From: Heloderma charlesbogerti
Taxonomy: Eukaryota > Chordata > Lepidosauria > Squamata > Helodermatidae
Direction of reading: 5' to 3'
NCBI GenBank assembly: GCA_026122225.1
Contig: JANEZZ010000739.1
Coordinates: 496,001 to 560,000 of the forward strand
Length of the DNA: 64,000 nt
This document shows, in pieces, positions 35,841 through 47,800 of this stretch. Under the pieces are notes generated by a model that made no database searches, was not told the DNA's origin, and saw nothing but the letters and a program-made list of their open reading frames with translations. The translations under genes were made by a program, and so were the position numbers. Position 1 is the stretch's first letter, and every line of letters starts with the position of its first letter.

Positions 35841-38800
35841 ATGGCTGCTCTCAAACCAACCTCAGGTGAAGAGATGCCGTATGCTGTCAGGCGATTGTCA
35901 GCTGAAGAGGCCGAGACAGAGAAATGTGAGTTTGCTACGGAGACAGACGGGATGAAGTTGAAAATAGACACTTGAAATGGGGCTTGATCGTGACAGCAGC
36001 GGTCCTGGATTGAGGGAAATGGGATCTTTGGATGTAAATCTGGTAGGCCTATATTTTATTGCTCTCAGGGCTTGTAGGCCATGAGCAGGCCCAGCGGCCT
36101 TTTATAGCATCACTGTTTACTATATAATAGCATGTGCGTGTATAATAACAGTACTCTGCACAACTTAGTGTCTGGAGCCTGGCACAGATCTTGGATTCCT
36201 AGCAATCCCAGTGTTCATGTTTTTGTGTTTTGTTTTTATTAAAACGAAGCAAGAGTCTTGTCCTCATGACTAGATTGGAAGATGAGCAAAGCTGATTTTC
36301 TGAAATAGTAGCTTCCAGGGCTCAGGCCTACCTGAAAATCACGCCTCTTGCCTTGAAAGCCATGCTGTCTCGTGCTAGACATTTCGGGGCTGGCTGTAAT
36401 TACTCAGTTTTAAGGGGAACGGCATCCTGTATTTGCTCAATAGCATTCTTCTCTTGATTACTACATAACATGTGCTACAAGCCCTGGCATTAGATGTTGG
36501 TTTCATACCTATGCACACAGTAGAAGTGCAATGCTCACAACAGTGGAAGAACCCAGATCTGGTTATTGGGAGGGCCATCACTTTGAGCTCCTTTCCAAGG
36601 CACCCCATAATAAAACAAATAGTTTCTCTCTCCTATGCAGATTGGCCAGAACTCCACCTTGATGCAGCTTCCTGGATAGAAGATCAAGTGGGGGACCTGG
36701 AGCGTCAGCACTGTGACGCTGAAGCTTCTCCTGGTGAGTCAATGGGAGGTGTACTTTAAAAAATAACGCACCCACACAGACAGACTAGGAGTTAACCTTG
36801 CTTCTCAGCCGTGCTGTCTGACCTGGCATTTGTTCCCTTAATTCTAGATTAGTGATGGAAAGGAAGTGCACTCTGTACATGCTCAGGGAGCCACTTCTTT
36901 AATATTATTTGTCCCTCTTCAGTGTTAAGACCCAATACTCCAAAATGTTTTCAAAGCAATGTACATGCTTAGAGAAAGGTTGTACTATAGCCTTCCTGGA
37001 ACTGTACCACTTCAGAGTGCAGGTGGGGAGAATCATATTGTTGAATTCTTCACAGCAGAAAAAGAATAATAACGCATGCAGAAAAGTATCAGAGGGAAGA
37101 CCAGGCTAGAATCCTTCTCCCTGACATATCCTAAACAGGGTATTTTTGGAGGAGCATTCGAACAAGTATTCTAAACCGGTACAGTTCCCAAGAGGATTTT
37201 TCCATCTGCTTATCTGACTGTAAATCAGCTTTTAGATTAAGCTTTACTGCTGTTTGCTGTCGATGGTTCTTCATCTCTGGTTCAGGCAGAAATTACATTC
37301 ATGTCTTTTCTGTCATCTCCTGAACAGATGCTGAGACAGGCAAAGGTGTCAAGCTTGCTTGTAGGAGACCACCCGTAAGATCTAAGGGGCTAGAAAAACA
37401 TACAAACCTGATCCAAAAGTGCCCCAATTAAAGCATCAAATTACAATTCTGTGTTGCTGGGACAGGGTGGGGGGTGGGGCATGCAGATTGATCCCCAGGC
37501 TTATCACAAATGCCCCCAGACAGTGATTTACATTTGGTGTTTTTCATCTTGGCAGGGGGCAGAGATTTGGAAGAAACATACCAGCCAGCAAATGTTAAGA
37601 AAGTGGATTCAGAGAGTCCAGCAAAGGGAGTAGCAGTTTCAGAGTTCCAGCACAGGTCAAATGAAGCCAAGACAAGTCCCCAGGGGCCCCAGCAGACCAA
37701 GAAAAAAAACATAAGTGATGGGGAAGCATTCAGCGAAAGCACAAAGCTAATGACAGAGCAGAACAACCATACCAAGGGTCTGCACATCTGTGACCAATGT
37801 GATAAGGACTTCCAGTGGGCCTCTCACCTTGCCCGACATCAGCATTCACACCCTGGGCGTAAAGCAGCTAGATGGAGTCATAGATGGGGCCATCACCGAT
37901 CAGAGGTAGCCAGCCCAAGTCCATCATCGCCTCTGCAGGGGGAGAATCTACTTTCAAGCTCTTGTGACATGAGTGGTCAAAAGCCAATGATGAAGACAGA
38001 CCAGAACAACCTTACCAAGTATCAGCGCATCTGTGATCAGTGTGGGAAGACCTTCTGGTGGCCCTCTCACCTTGCCCGACATCATCAGCATGTACACTCT
38101 GGGAGTAAAGCAGCTAGACAGGGCCAAAAGCAAGTGAATGTGGACACCCCAAGTCCATCGGTGCCTGTCCTAGACCCTCTGCAGACGGAGAATACGGTCC
38201 ACCAAAAATCGACGCTTGTGATGGACCAGAGCACCCAGACCCAGAATCTGCATATCTGCATCCATTGTGGAAAGGAGTTTCGGTGGCCCTCTGACCTTTC
38301 CCGACATCATCTTGTTCACTCAAGGAGGAAAGCAGCTAGTCAGGACCAGAGACCAGAGTCTTACAGCCCATGTCCACTTGTGCCTGTCCCTGTGGCCCTG
38401 GAGGCAGAGAATATGTTCGTAGGCTCTTGTGAAACATTCCACCAAAGATCACCACTCAAGACAGACCAGAGCACCCAGACCAAGGATCTGCACCACTGTG
38501 ATCCATGTGGGAAAGACTTCCAGTGGCCTTCTGAACTTGCCCAACATCAACTTGTATACTCTCGGGGGGAGGTGGCGAGTCAGGTTGTATTCCATTTGGA
38601 AGAATACAGCTCAGGTCCCTTGGTGCCCACCCCTCTGCAAGCAAGGAGAACGTCTGAAAATTCTTGCAAAGCATCATGTCAGAACTCAACGCTAATGACA
38701 GACCAGAGCACCCATACCAAGAAGCTGCATCACTGCGTTCCATGTGGGAGGGACTTCCGGTGGCCCTCTGCACTTGCCCGACATCATCGATACGTACACT

Positions 38801-40464
38801 CTAGGGAGAAAGCAGCTAGACAGAGCCAGTGCCAGTCAGGAGCATACAACCCACTGGTGCCTCTCACCGTGCCATTGAAGGTGAAGGATACATCTGCAGA
38901 CTCTTGTGAAACTCTCCGCCAAGAGTCTATGCCAACGACAGACCACAGCACTTGTACAAAGAATCTGCACGTCTGTGACCAATGCGGTAAGGACTTCCAA
39001 TGGCCCTCTGAGCTTGCCCAACATCAGCTTGTGCACTGTGGCAGAGGACAAGCTAGAGGGGGTCAATGCCAGTCAAAGGTAGGTGGCCCAGATTCTTTGA
39101 TACCTAGTCCTACACTCGTGCAAGTGGACAGTTCCAAGCATTCAGCCAAACGCTCTCAGTTTGTGACAGAGCAGCATAGCCGATTCAAGAAGTCCTACCA
39201 CACCTGTGGTCAGTGCAGGAAAAGCTTCCAGTACCCTTCCGACCTTGCTCGGCATAAACGCACTCACTTCAGGGAAAAGTTAAGGAGAGGCCAGTGTAGC
39301 CGGATCAAGACGTCCTACATCTGTGCTCACTGCGGGAAAAGCTTCCAATATCCTTCTAATCTTGCCCGGCATGAAAGCACTCACTTTAGGAGGAAAAATC
39401 TTACCAGAGCACCAGTACCGAGCGGCCCAACAACAAATCAGACCGCCCAGATTAAAAAGTCTTACCTCTGTGACCAGTGTGGACAAGGCTTCCAGGGGCT
39501 GTCTGACTTCACTCGACATGTGTACACCCACTCCGGACAGCGACCCTATGGCTGTGCCCTTTGCAGGTGCCGCTTCAGACGCTATGTGCAGCTGAGGAAG
39601 CACCAAAAGCTGCATGAGAAGAGTGGCGAAGAAGAGGAAGGAGGCCCGAGGCAGCAGCGTGTATGTGGGGAAGACGTCTCCATGGAGAATACCCCCACAG
39701 ACCAGCCTCACCGCCTTCATCCCCCGGATTCTGGGGAGTACTGCAAATGTTTGGCCAGCGTGAAAGCCTGCGAGTGCGGGCTGTGCCACACCAGAGCAAA
39801 AGACAGCTCTGAACTGCTTCCTTTAAATGGGATTTGGAAAATCGGAATCAGTGACCACGCCCAGATCCTGCCCCCAGTGCAGACCTGCGAGTGTGGATTC
39901 TGTGGGACCGCTGACAGCAGCTTTGATGTGCGGCCCCTGGAACCGTCTCCCCTCGAGGTTGACATCACGGCCAGCGCGGAGTTGACATCCACGTGGCGTT
40001 CCTGTGAGACCGTCACGAACAAGCCCACCAGCCCAAGCGCAGCCCACAAGAGTGTTGCCTACATGTTGAAGGGGGAGGCCTTCCCCGCAAGCACCACCAC
40101 CACCTGGATCAGGCATCCACCTGCCATGACTAGCCAGAGCCCCAAAGGGTCCCCTTCCCTGAGCAGTCCTGCTTGGTTCATGGAGCGAGCTTTCCCATTG
40201 GTTCGGGGAGGCAAACGTCACGCTTGCCCCATGTGCCCAAAGCGGTTCAGCTTGACCTCGTACCTGACGAAGCACCTGCGCATCCACCAGGGAGGGAAGC
40301 CCTACAGCTGCGCCACCTGCAAGAAGCGCTTTGCCCAGCCTTCCTATCTGACCAAGCACCAGAGGCTGCACACGACGAAGCTGGAGTACGAGTGCACAAA
40401 CTGTGGCAGCCTTTTCACTCAGCTTTCGTACCTGCGCAAGCACATACGCACACACAGAAGGTAG
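35841..40464 (+). CDS. Large C2H2 zinc-finger protein, unnamed, 13 fingers
   Basis: Probable DNA-binding nuclear protein. Proposed exons 35841-35925, 36641-36733 and 37556-40464 all join in phase 1 and give about 1028 residues. A second donor at 35866, also phase 1, would shorten exon 1 by 20 codons. The start is the ATG after a CpG-containing leader. No KRAB, SCAN or BTB domain is visible; exon 2 codes for an acidic stretch ending in DQVGDLERQHC. Fingers 1-6 (starting near 37786, 38029, 38254, 38494, 38731, 38971) sit one per module of 75-81 residues, with a shared WPS..LARH core and long polar linkers. Finger 4 has Tyr in place of its last His. Fingers 7-10 lie at 39204-39615; then come a linker with two CECGxC motifs (39768, 39885) and three C-terminal fingers at 40220-40460. 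I do not recognise an orthologue; it may be a reptile-specific gene. Confidence is high for the last exon, moderate for the first two. Confidence 0.85.
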
Positions 40465-41078
40465 AAACGGACTCCTTTTCGGGACGCAGAGGCAGGGCCA
40501 GCCCTTCTGTTCAGTAGGGTGAAGCAGTCTGCCTGGGCAAGAGGTTAGGCAATATTGCTAAGGGGCAGCAAATTGTTAATTATTTCAATTTAATATTACA
40601 TTTCTACCACCATGATGGGCATGGTGGATTTTGGATTTTCTGTCTTGGGTAGCTAAATGTCTTTGGTTGCTTCTGTGCAGAATGTAACCCTCTTCCTTTG
40701 CAACTGGCTCATGAATAGCTGAGTGTCTGAATGCCCACCTTTTCTGAGCTGACTGGCTGGGCTGAGGGCCAGTAGAAGGTCTCATTATTTTGCATGGCTT
40801 TGATGCTTTCCCAAAGGAGTATGGCTAGGGCTTGTATATACCCAGACCTTCTATGTCCTTTCTTCTGCCTGTCATTGAACTGGAGGTGAGATAGAGCGAG
40901 GGCAAGCAAGAAGACTAGGTTCGATCCAGATGTCGTCATCTTGAGAGTAGACCCATTGAAATCAATGAGACGTAAGTTGGTCATGATTTGTCCCACCAAT
41001 TTCAGTGGGTCTTCTCTAAGAATGACCAAGTCTGGATCCAATCCAATGAAATCTGTGGCATTTGGTTAATTAACTTTA

Positions 41079-41084
41079 AATAAA
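41079..41084 (+). terminator. Candidate polyadenylation signal of the unnamed zinc-finger gene
   Basis: First AATAAA after the stop, about 615 nt downstream. A second one at 42974-42979 is a possible distal site. The choice cannot be made from sequence alone. Confidence 0.35.
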
Positions 41085-41785
41085 TTGCAGATAGCAAAAC
41101 CTCAATGAAGATGTCTTTGTGAGGATGCAGTGTGAGATAACTTGACAGTGTAATGACTTACTACTAACCATTAGAAGGAAATGTGAACTTGAATACTTTT
41201 TTTCTCATCCCGTCTGGAATGGAAAATGTTCTCTATTACACTGATATGCCAGCGCCTAGATTTCTTTTAATTGATAAAACAAAACAATTCAAAGACCATC
41301 AGTGCAATCCTATATATGTTTAAACAGAAACATGGCTGGCTGAGGAATGCTTGGAGTTGCAGGACATTTTTCCTGTTTTAACAGGCCCTTCCAGGGTTCC
41401 AAATCTTGGAGATTTTGTCATTGGCCATACTGAATGATTGGGCAGTTACACACTTAAATAGTAATGTGTAGTTTACCTTTCTTAGTTGCACCTTTGAATT
41501 GATTCAAGTCTGCAGCCCTAATGGAAAGCTATTTGATTAATGGGACACATTGTAGAGGTATTTCCACAGTGTATAGGAATGGCATTTCCAGTGTGTGGGG
41601 AATGGGAATACTGCAGTGCTGATCCATACTTCCCTGGGTGACGCCTCACTGTTCAGCTGGTGGAGCATCATGGTAGAGCATCACCTCAGCCACAAATTCA
41701 GAGGTGCAAGTTAGGTAGTTTTGGAGTCTGGACATCATGGTCTTATGGAGGGGGGAGCCTGGTCTTTAAAGGATAATATCTGTTA
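41085..41785. other. Intergenic or 3' UTR stretch after the unnamed zinc-finger gene
   Basis: No domain-bearing frames. If the AATAAA at 42974 is used, this stretch and the sequence to 43 kb are 3' UTR. Confidence 0.35.
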
Positions 41786-41787
41786 AT

Positions 41788-41893
41788 GACACAATCCTGT
41801 GCACGTTTAGACAGAAAAAGTCCTACAACTCCCATGCTGGCTGGGGAATGCTGGGAGTTTTCTGCTGAAATGTGCATAGGATTGTGCTGTAAA
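41788..41893. mobile_element. Palindromic MITE, family B
   Basis: ACAATCCTGTGCACGTTTAG at the left, GTGCATAGGATTGTGC at the right, GCTGGCTGGGGAATGCTGGG in the centre. Confidence 0.65.
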
Positions 41894-43511
41894 TGTGGTA
41901 AAGCTCTGGTGCCTGTGAGGGCCCTCCTGGTCATTCTGCTGAGTGGGACACTGGACCTCTGCCCCAAAGTCCTGCCCCTATGGCACCACAGCCCCGATGG
42001 CACAAATCATCCCAAATCAGGCAGAGCACACGTGCTGTAAAACTAGCCGTCGTGTCAGTCCCAGGGCACCTCCTGCCCTTCTGTTTGTTTCGGTGTTCTG
42101 GGTGTGACCCCTATGGTAATTTCAAGTGTCTCTTAATTGGCACGTCAGATTCAGGCCTGCTTTCCTGATGCGTCCAGGGTGGATCTTTAGACATGAAAGG
42201 GGCTGGTTAGACACCCACATCCCTTCATCCTGCTTCACTTCATTTGTTAAGCGTTAAGTGCTCTTGCCTCTCCCCTTCATCTGGCTATTGTTTCTCCATT
42301 CAGAGCCACACCAATATATGGGGGAAAATGGCAAGAACTCTCCCGTTGTTTGCTGATAATGCAGGCACACAACAACTGTACCTTTTGAGCCACAGACACT
42401 TCTCTGTTACGCTGGTTTCGACAGTTTCGAAGAGCTGCCTCCCTCCTTCCCATGTAGCCTGGTTCCCAAGGCTATTTCATTTCTTTCTTGATATAGCTTC
42501 AAAAAATGGAGTCAGCTATGACATCATAGGCAAGCCACAAGGTCATAATCACCACTTTAAAATATATACTTAGACCTTCTGGTTCTGCCAGTATGGAGCA
42601 GCCCTTCCCCTCCTAGGCAATACATCAAGTTAAGATACAATCTCTTGACTGTGCAAATCCAGGTAAACTCAGACACTGGTTTTGGTTAGAGGGAAAGGAC
42701 ACATCTTTCTGGTTTCCAAATTTGTGGATTGTCTTTTGAATGGAGTTGGGTATTAAGTCTGGATTTATCAGAGGCCTAAAGAGGCACTTCCAATGTGGTC
42801 AAGATTCACTTTCGTATTTTGAATTTTGAAGGCAGGGCAGGCCCATCACAAGAAATGTGGTGAGTGGGCTTAATGATACTTGAGGCAGTGTTTGTAGAAA
42901 TCCCTGCAGAACAGCCAGAACCTAAATACATGTTGCTTAATATGTTTACAGTTCTTGCATTGTATTACATATTAATAAATTTTGATTTTTGAAAATGCAG
43001 TGCCTGGTTCTTCTTAGCTTTCACCGTATCATCGCCACTCTTTGGCCAGTACGATAGAAAGTGGGAGAGGTCCTCAGTGAGCAACTGGGTCAAAACCTGC
43101 CTGCAAGCTTTTCCTTGTATCTCCACAAGCCAAAGCCCCCCCCCCTTTAATTAAGGCAGAAAATTCAGAGAAAGGGTCTGAAATATCCCTGAGGGGGCCA
43201 GGCTCCCTGATAGTGGTCCAGATGCAGGATGTTTTCCTTGGTTGACTCTATCAGAAGTACACATTGTTAATCCTGTAGCTGAGCTGAAACAAAATTTTAA
43301 AATCTGTCTGAATTTTGCAAATCTGAAGCTTTGTATTCAGGTATTTCCCAAGTTTGACTTTGTAAACCTGACTTTGAGGCACACATTGACAAACTTATCT
43401 TAAGTCTTGCTGGAAAAGCTGAAGTCATTAATGATAAGCATTAACTTGTAAAATTCACAGGATTCAGAATCTTGGTAACCTCACTGTACGTGTATGTGTG
43501 TATGTATATGT

Positions 43512-44206
43512 ATCAGGTGAAGAACCTCAGGCCTGGGGTCAAATTTGGCCCTCTGGGGTTCCCCAGAAGGCCATGCCCCTTTCCCCCAACGAGGGCCAGC
43601 ATCAAGGAGTAGACATGGTTGGGCACCTGCTGAGGGTGCACACCCCAATATGGGCCCACTGACAAGATCCTGCCCCCCTAGAGTTGCTTGTCCTCTTCAC
43701 CATTGTAACCTGATTGTTCACTTGCCTCTTGCTCTGACCCAGACAATGGTGGTAGTGAGGAGGAGGAGGAGCAGTAGATGCCACTGCCTACTTGTTTACT
43801 GGCTCTCTGCCTGTCAAGCAAACAAGTGGTAGCAATGAAGAGAAAAAGGAGGAGCAATTGCAGCTAGTGACAATGGTGGTGAGAAAGTTGAATCACTGAG
43901 GAAGGGGCCCGTACAGGGTGTCTTGCCCAAGGGCCTCCAAAATCCTGGAGGTGGCACTGCTCCCAAACACCAATCATTTGGTGGTTTCCTGGATTTTGTG
44001 CAGATTTCCCTATTTAGAAAGGTTGAAAGTGCCTCTCTTAAAACGTAGTTACTGGCAGCGAGAGCTTTAAGCTAAAATATGCTGGTATTTTTGGCCCCAC
44101 TGCTTTTGCCTTCAGCCCTGACCAGCTCTGGAATTTGGCCCCCCAAGAACTTTTCTGAAACAGAATTCGGCCTTCTGGCTGAAAAAGGCTCAACACCACT
44201 GAAATA
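43512..44206. mobile_element. hAT (Charlie-like) element with an internal insertion
   Basis: Ends read GAACCTCAGGCCTGGGGTC with ATTTGGCCCTCTGG, and GGCTCAACACCACTG with an ATTTGGCCCC block; these are inverted versions of one another. A different repeat (about 43575-43965) appears to sit inside. Confidence 0.45.
43575..43965. repeat. Interspersed repeat (GGGCCAGCA ... GGTGGCACTGC), copy 3
   Basis: Shares its left block (GGGCCAGCA, GGGCACCTGC, GGGCCCACTGAC) and right block (TCTTGCCCAAGGGCC, CTGGAGGTGGCACTGC) with the copies at 13.6 and 1.5 kb. The class is unknown. Confidence 0.45.
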
Positions 44207-44867
44207 GACACACACACACACGTTTCTGGCCCTTGAGACTCCAATCACATGCACATGAGCCCTTTGTAAGTCACGTTGTATAGGACTGCACTGTTTTATT
44301 GTGTGTGGTCAATTACTAGTGAAACTTCAGGAGCCAGAGATGAGAGTTGAGCAGGAACTCCAGTCATCAGAGTGAGGGTTCATTGTCCTGAGTAACTTTC
44401 TGTCTGTGACTGGAGTAAGAGGAAGAATACTCAAACTTGAGCGTTGCCCGGCATTTATAAAATCTTCCTTTTTGAACTGGCTCCTGATAACTCTACTTTG
44501 GCCACACAGGTTTAGCTGGCACAAGGAACTGGTCATCTCTAATATCTGGTTACGTCATGAGGTAAACTTTACCATGTCCCACAAGAAATGTGAGGTAGCT
44601 TGGATATGGTAACCTTCACCTCACTAGATGGCCAGATGCCACAGATCCCCATGGGGTTGCATATTCTCTATGGTAAGATTAGAGGTATGTTTATTCTCTG
44701 GTGAACACTCGCCTGTATTTACCCTATAAAGCTGTAATAAAGCATGTCCTGCGATTGTGAGAGCGCTGGTAATCTTATATTGAGTCAATACGGACTTGAG
44801 ATTCCCTGAACTGAGAAAACGTATGGTTGTCTTCCTTCAACGCCTTCAATGCTCAGTTACAGGAAGG

Positions 44868-47800
44868 ATGTCGGAGCTGGAAAAGGCCTTCCGTCGGTTT
44901 GCCATCTACGGAGACACAGCCACCACCGGCAACGACATGACTGGCAAGAACTTCTCCAAGATGTTGAAGGAGTGTGGCGTGATGGACAGGAAGGCCGTGA
45001 CCAGCACTGATGTGGACATTGTCTTCAACAAAGTCAAGTGAGCTGGAGCAAGGGTTGGGGAGCAATAGCTGGTGAGGTATACTGAATCCACATGGCACGG
45101 CCACTTGGTAGTTCTGTTTAGCCCAGAAATGTTGCTTTCTGAGGCACACGGTACAATAAACCACATTTCCAAGTCAAGTTATTCACCCTTTATATCAGTG
45201 ATATTCAGCCTCTTTCAGCCTTAGGGTGGAATTCCATTTTAGAGAAGAATTCCACTGGTGGGTGGGACCAAAGGTAAAATAATTTTTTTTAAAAGCAGTA
45301 TATTCTAGCTTAAAGCTCTTAACTGCTGGTATCTGAGGCTTAGGAGAAGCATTTTAACTTCTTAGAATGGGGAAAAATTGCACAAAAGCTGAGAAACCAC
45401 CAAACGATTGGAGGGGGGCATGGGAAGGGTGTGTAGCCATCTGCAGAATTCTGGAGGGCCAGAATGGAACCCCAAGAGGGCCGGATTTGGCCCGTGGGCC
45501 TGAGATTCTGCACCTCTGCTATATACTGTGAGTGAGGCAGACAGCTTCCCTCCCTCCTCTTTTAGTAAGAACTTGATGGAAAGTTCTAGCCTGAATATTA
45601 TTCACAACAGAGGTCTGGTCAGCAGAGTCCATAGGGGCCTGGGGTGGCAGAATATATTGTACCACTTGAGACTGCAGGGGGTGCCATTTCTAAACGCTCC
45701 CTTATGTTGTTGGGTTTTTTTTTAACTTGCAAGAAAAAAGCCAGCACATGGAGGAGGAAGGTTCTAGCCAGCATGTTCTCTCATGTGCGTGCAAAGGCAC
45801 TGTTTTCTGCCTGCAAGGAGGTATGTTACTTTTAATATGGGGAAACTTTTCCCCAAAATGTGACCTCCCACCTGTCACCTGAAGTGGTTCAGTCTGTTCC
45901 AGCACCTCATTTTGTTGCATGGGTAGATCAAGGTCTGAGTAGCGAACTCAGGTGCTGAGTTATGGTAGCTATGTAGACCAAACCTGTGCTGCTGAGAAAC
46001 AAGAGGAAGGCATCAACATGAGCAGGGAAAACCCCACAAGAAACAGGGTCTTTTCAGTGGTGGCCACTTTGCTGTGAAACGCCCTGCCACAAGAAATTCA
46101 CTTGGGCTCCCTCCATGTTGGTTTTAAAGACCTGTTTGTATGTCTGCTTTTATTGATTAATTTGAAACTGGGAAAGGTTTTCAAAATGATAATTTTTAAA
46201 TTGTTACTGCTTGTTTTAGTTTTAGATAGCATGTTTTTGTAGTTCCTATGCTGGTTTTGTATTTTATAATCATATGTTTATATGATTTTATTGTAATTAT
46301 GTTGTTGTGTGAACTGCCTTGAGAGGGCTGCATGGACTTTAAATTAGGCTCAATCCTATGGCTGCTAGTCAGTGGTTAGACAGCCATAGGATAAGTCGGT
46401 TCCCAGGAACCGACCTCCACTCCCTCCCGTGCTGCCTTGTAGGCAGCATGGAACAGCCCTGTGCTCAGAAGAAGAGCACGGAGTGGTGAAAACAGGACAT
46501 TCCTGGGGATGTACTGGAACGGGGAGGGCGGAAATGCTGTTTCGACGTTTCCTATGTGTCGTCCAATGTCCGCCCCCCCACCCCGCTCCAACTTCCCGTG
46601 GCTAGACAGCTGAAATCGGCTGTCTAGCCACGAATGCAGGGAAGCGGAAGCATGGAGGGGACAATCACCTCCGCGCTGCTCCTGCCCTGCATTGGATAGG
46701 CAGTTGCCTCTGAGTTCAGAGGTGCCTGCCTATCCTGATAGGATTGTGCCCCAAAGGTGGTAAAGAAATATTTTAAATTAAATAATAAAGAAAACTACGG
46801 AGGAAGAGCAAAAGGAATGGGGCAACATGGTAGAGGGGCTGGCTGGCTGGCTGGAACCCTAAGCCCCATGCTGCAGCATTTTGTTGCATGTCCCACTTAC
46901 TGTATAGGACAGATACATTGATAAGAGTGACAAAATTATATGATAGATGAAGGCTGAATCTACACATAGCAGTTATAACGTTATCATGCCATTCTCATAA
47001 CTATTGGTACACATGACACCAATGGGCACCAATAGTTCTGATAACGGTATGATAATGGTATAACTGCTATGTGTAGAGTCAACCAAAATCTCATCTCTGC
47101 CCTGGACTCGCTAAGTGGTCGTAGTCAAGCCACTATTCTTCCAGCCTCAGCCCTAGCTCTGCAATAAGAATACTGACCAAATTTACAGGGCTGTTGGAAA
47201 GATCACTGTGATAAATTATGCAAAGTACTCTGTTCTATATAAGTTATTATTTGAAGACAGTTTCACATAATACCCATGTTAATGACTTCTGACAATATTT
47301 CCATCCTTGTCTGTTTACTACGTTGCTCTTATTTGGGGTATGAAGAGAATACAGGCTTCCCCCAACTTGGTGCTCTCCATGTTTGGGACAACAACTCCCA
47401 TCATTCCTGATCATTGGCCATGGTGGCTGGGGCTGATGGGAGCTGAAGTCCAAAACAAAGGGGAAGGCTGGACTACATTGAATAGAGCCAGGGGAGGCCA
47501 TTCAGTGAAAGGCTTTGTGCCATAGTCAATGGCCTTCATCTGAGGGCCCTTGGGTTCAAACCCCTTCTCAGCTGTGAAACCTCCTGAGTGACTCTTGAGT
47601 CGACCACCATCTCTGACCTTAACCTGCCTCACAGGGTTGTTGTGATGATAAAATGGGTGGAACCCCATATACACTGTCCTGAGTGCCTGAGGAAGGAAGG
47701 GCAGGATACAAGTGTGGTAAACGAACAGAATAGGTGCAGGGGTTCTTCTCCATCTGCAATCCTCAGGACCAAGGGGGCCCGCAACATCAACTACATTGAG

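Noticed and set aside
37328..37374. A possible 47-bp exon (CAG acceptor, GTAAGA donor) in the unnamed zinc-finger gene
   Set aside because: It would leave phase 0, whereas the next exon at 37556 needs phase 1. Joining 36733 directly to 37556 keeps the frame, so the small exon is left out.
39823..40455. 210-codon open frame on the - strand
   Set aside because: Mirror of the last exon of the unnamed zinc-finger gene, with no domain.
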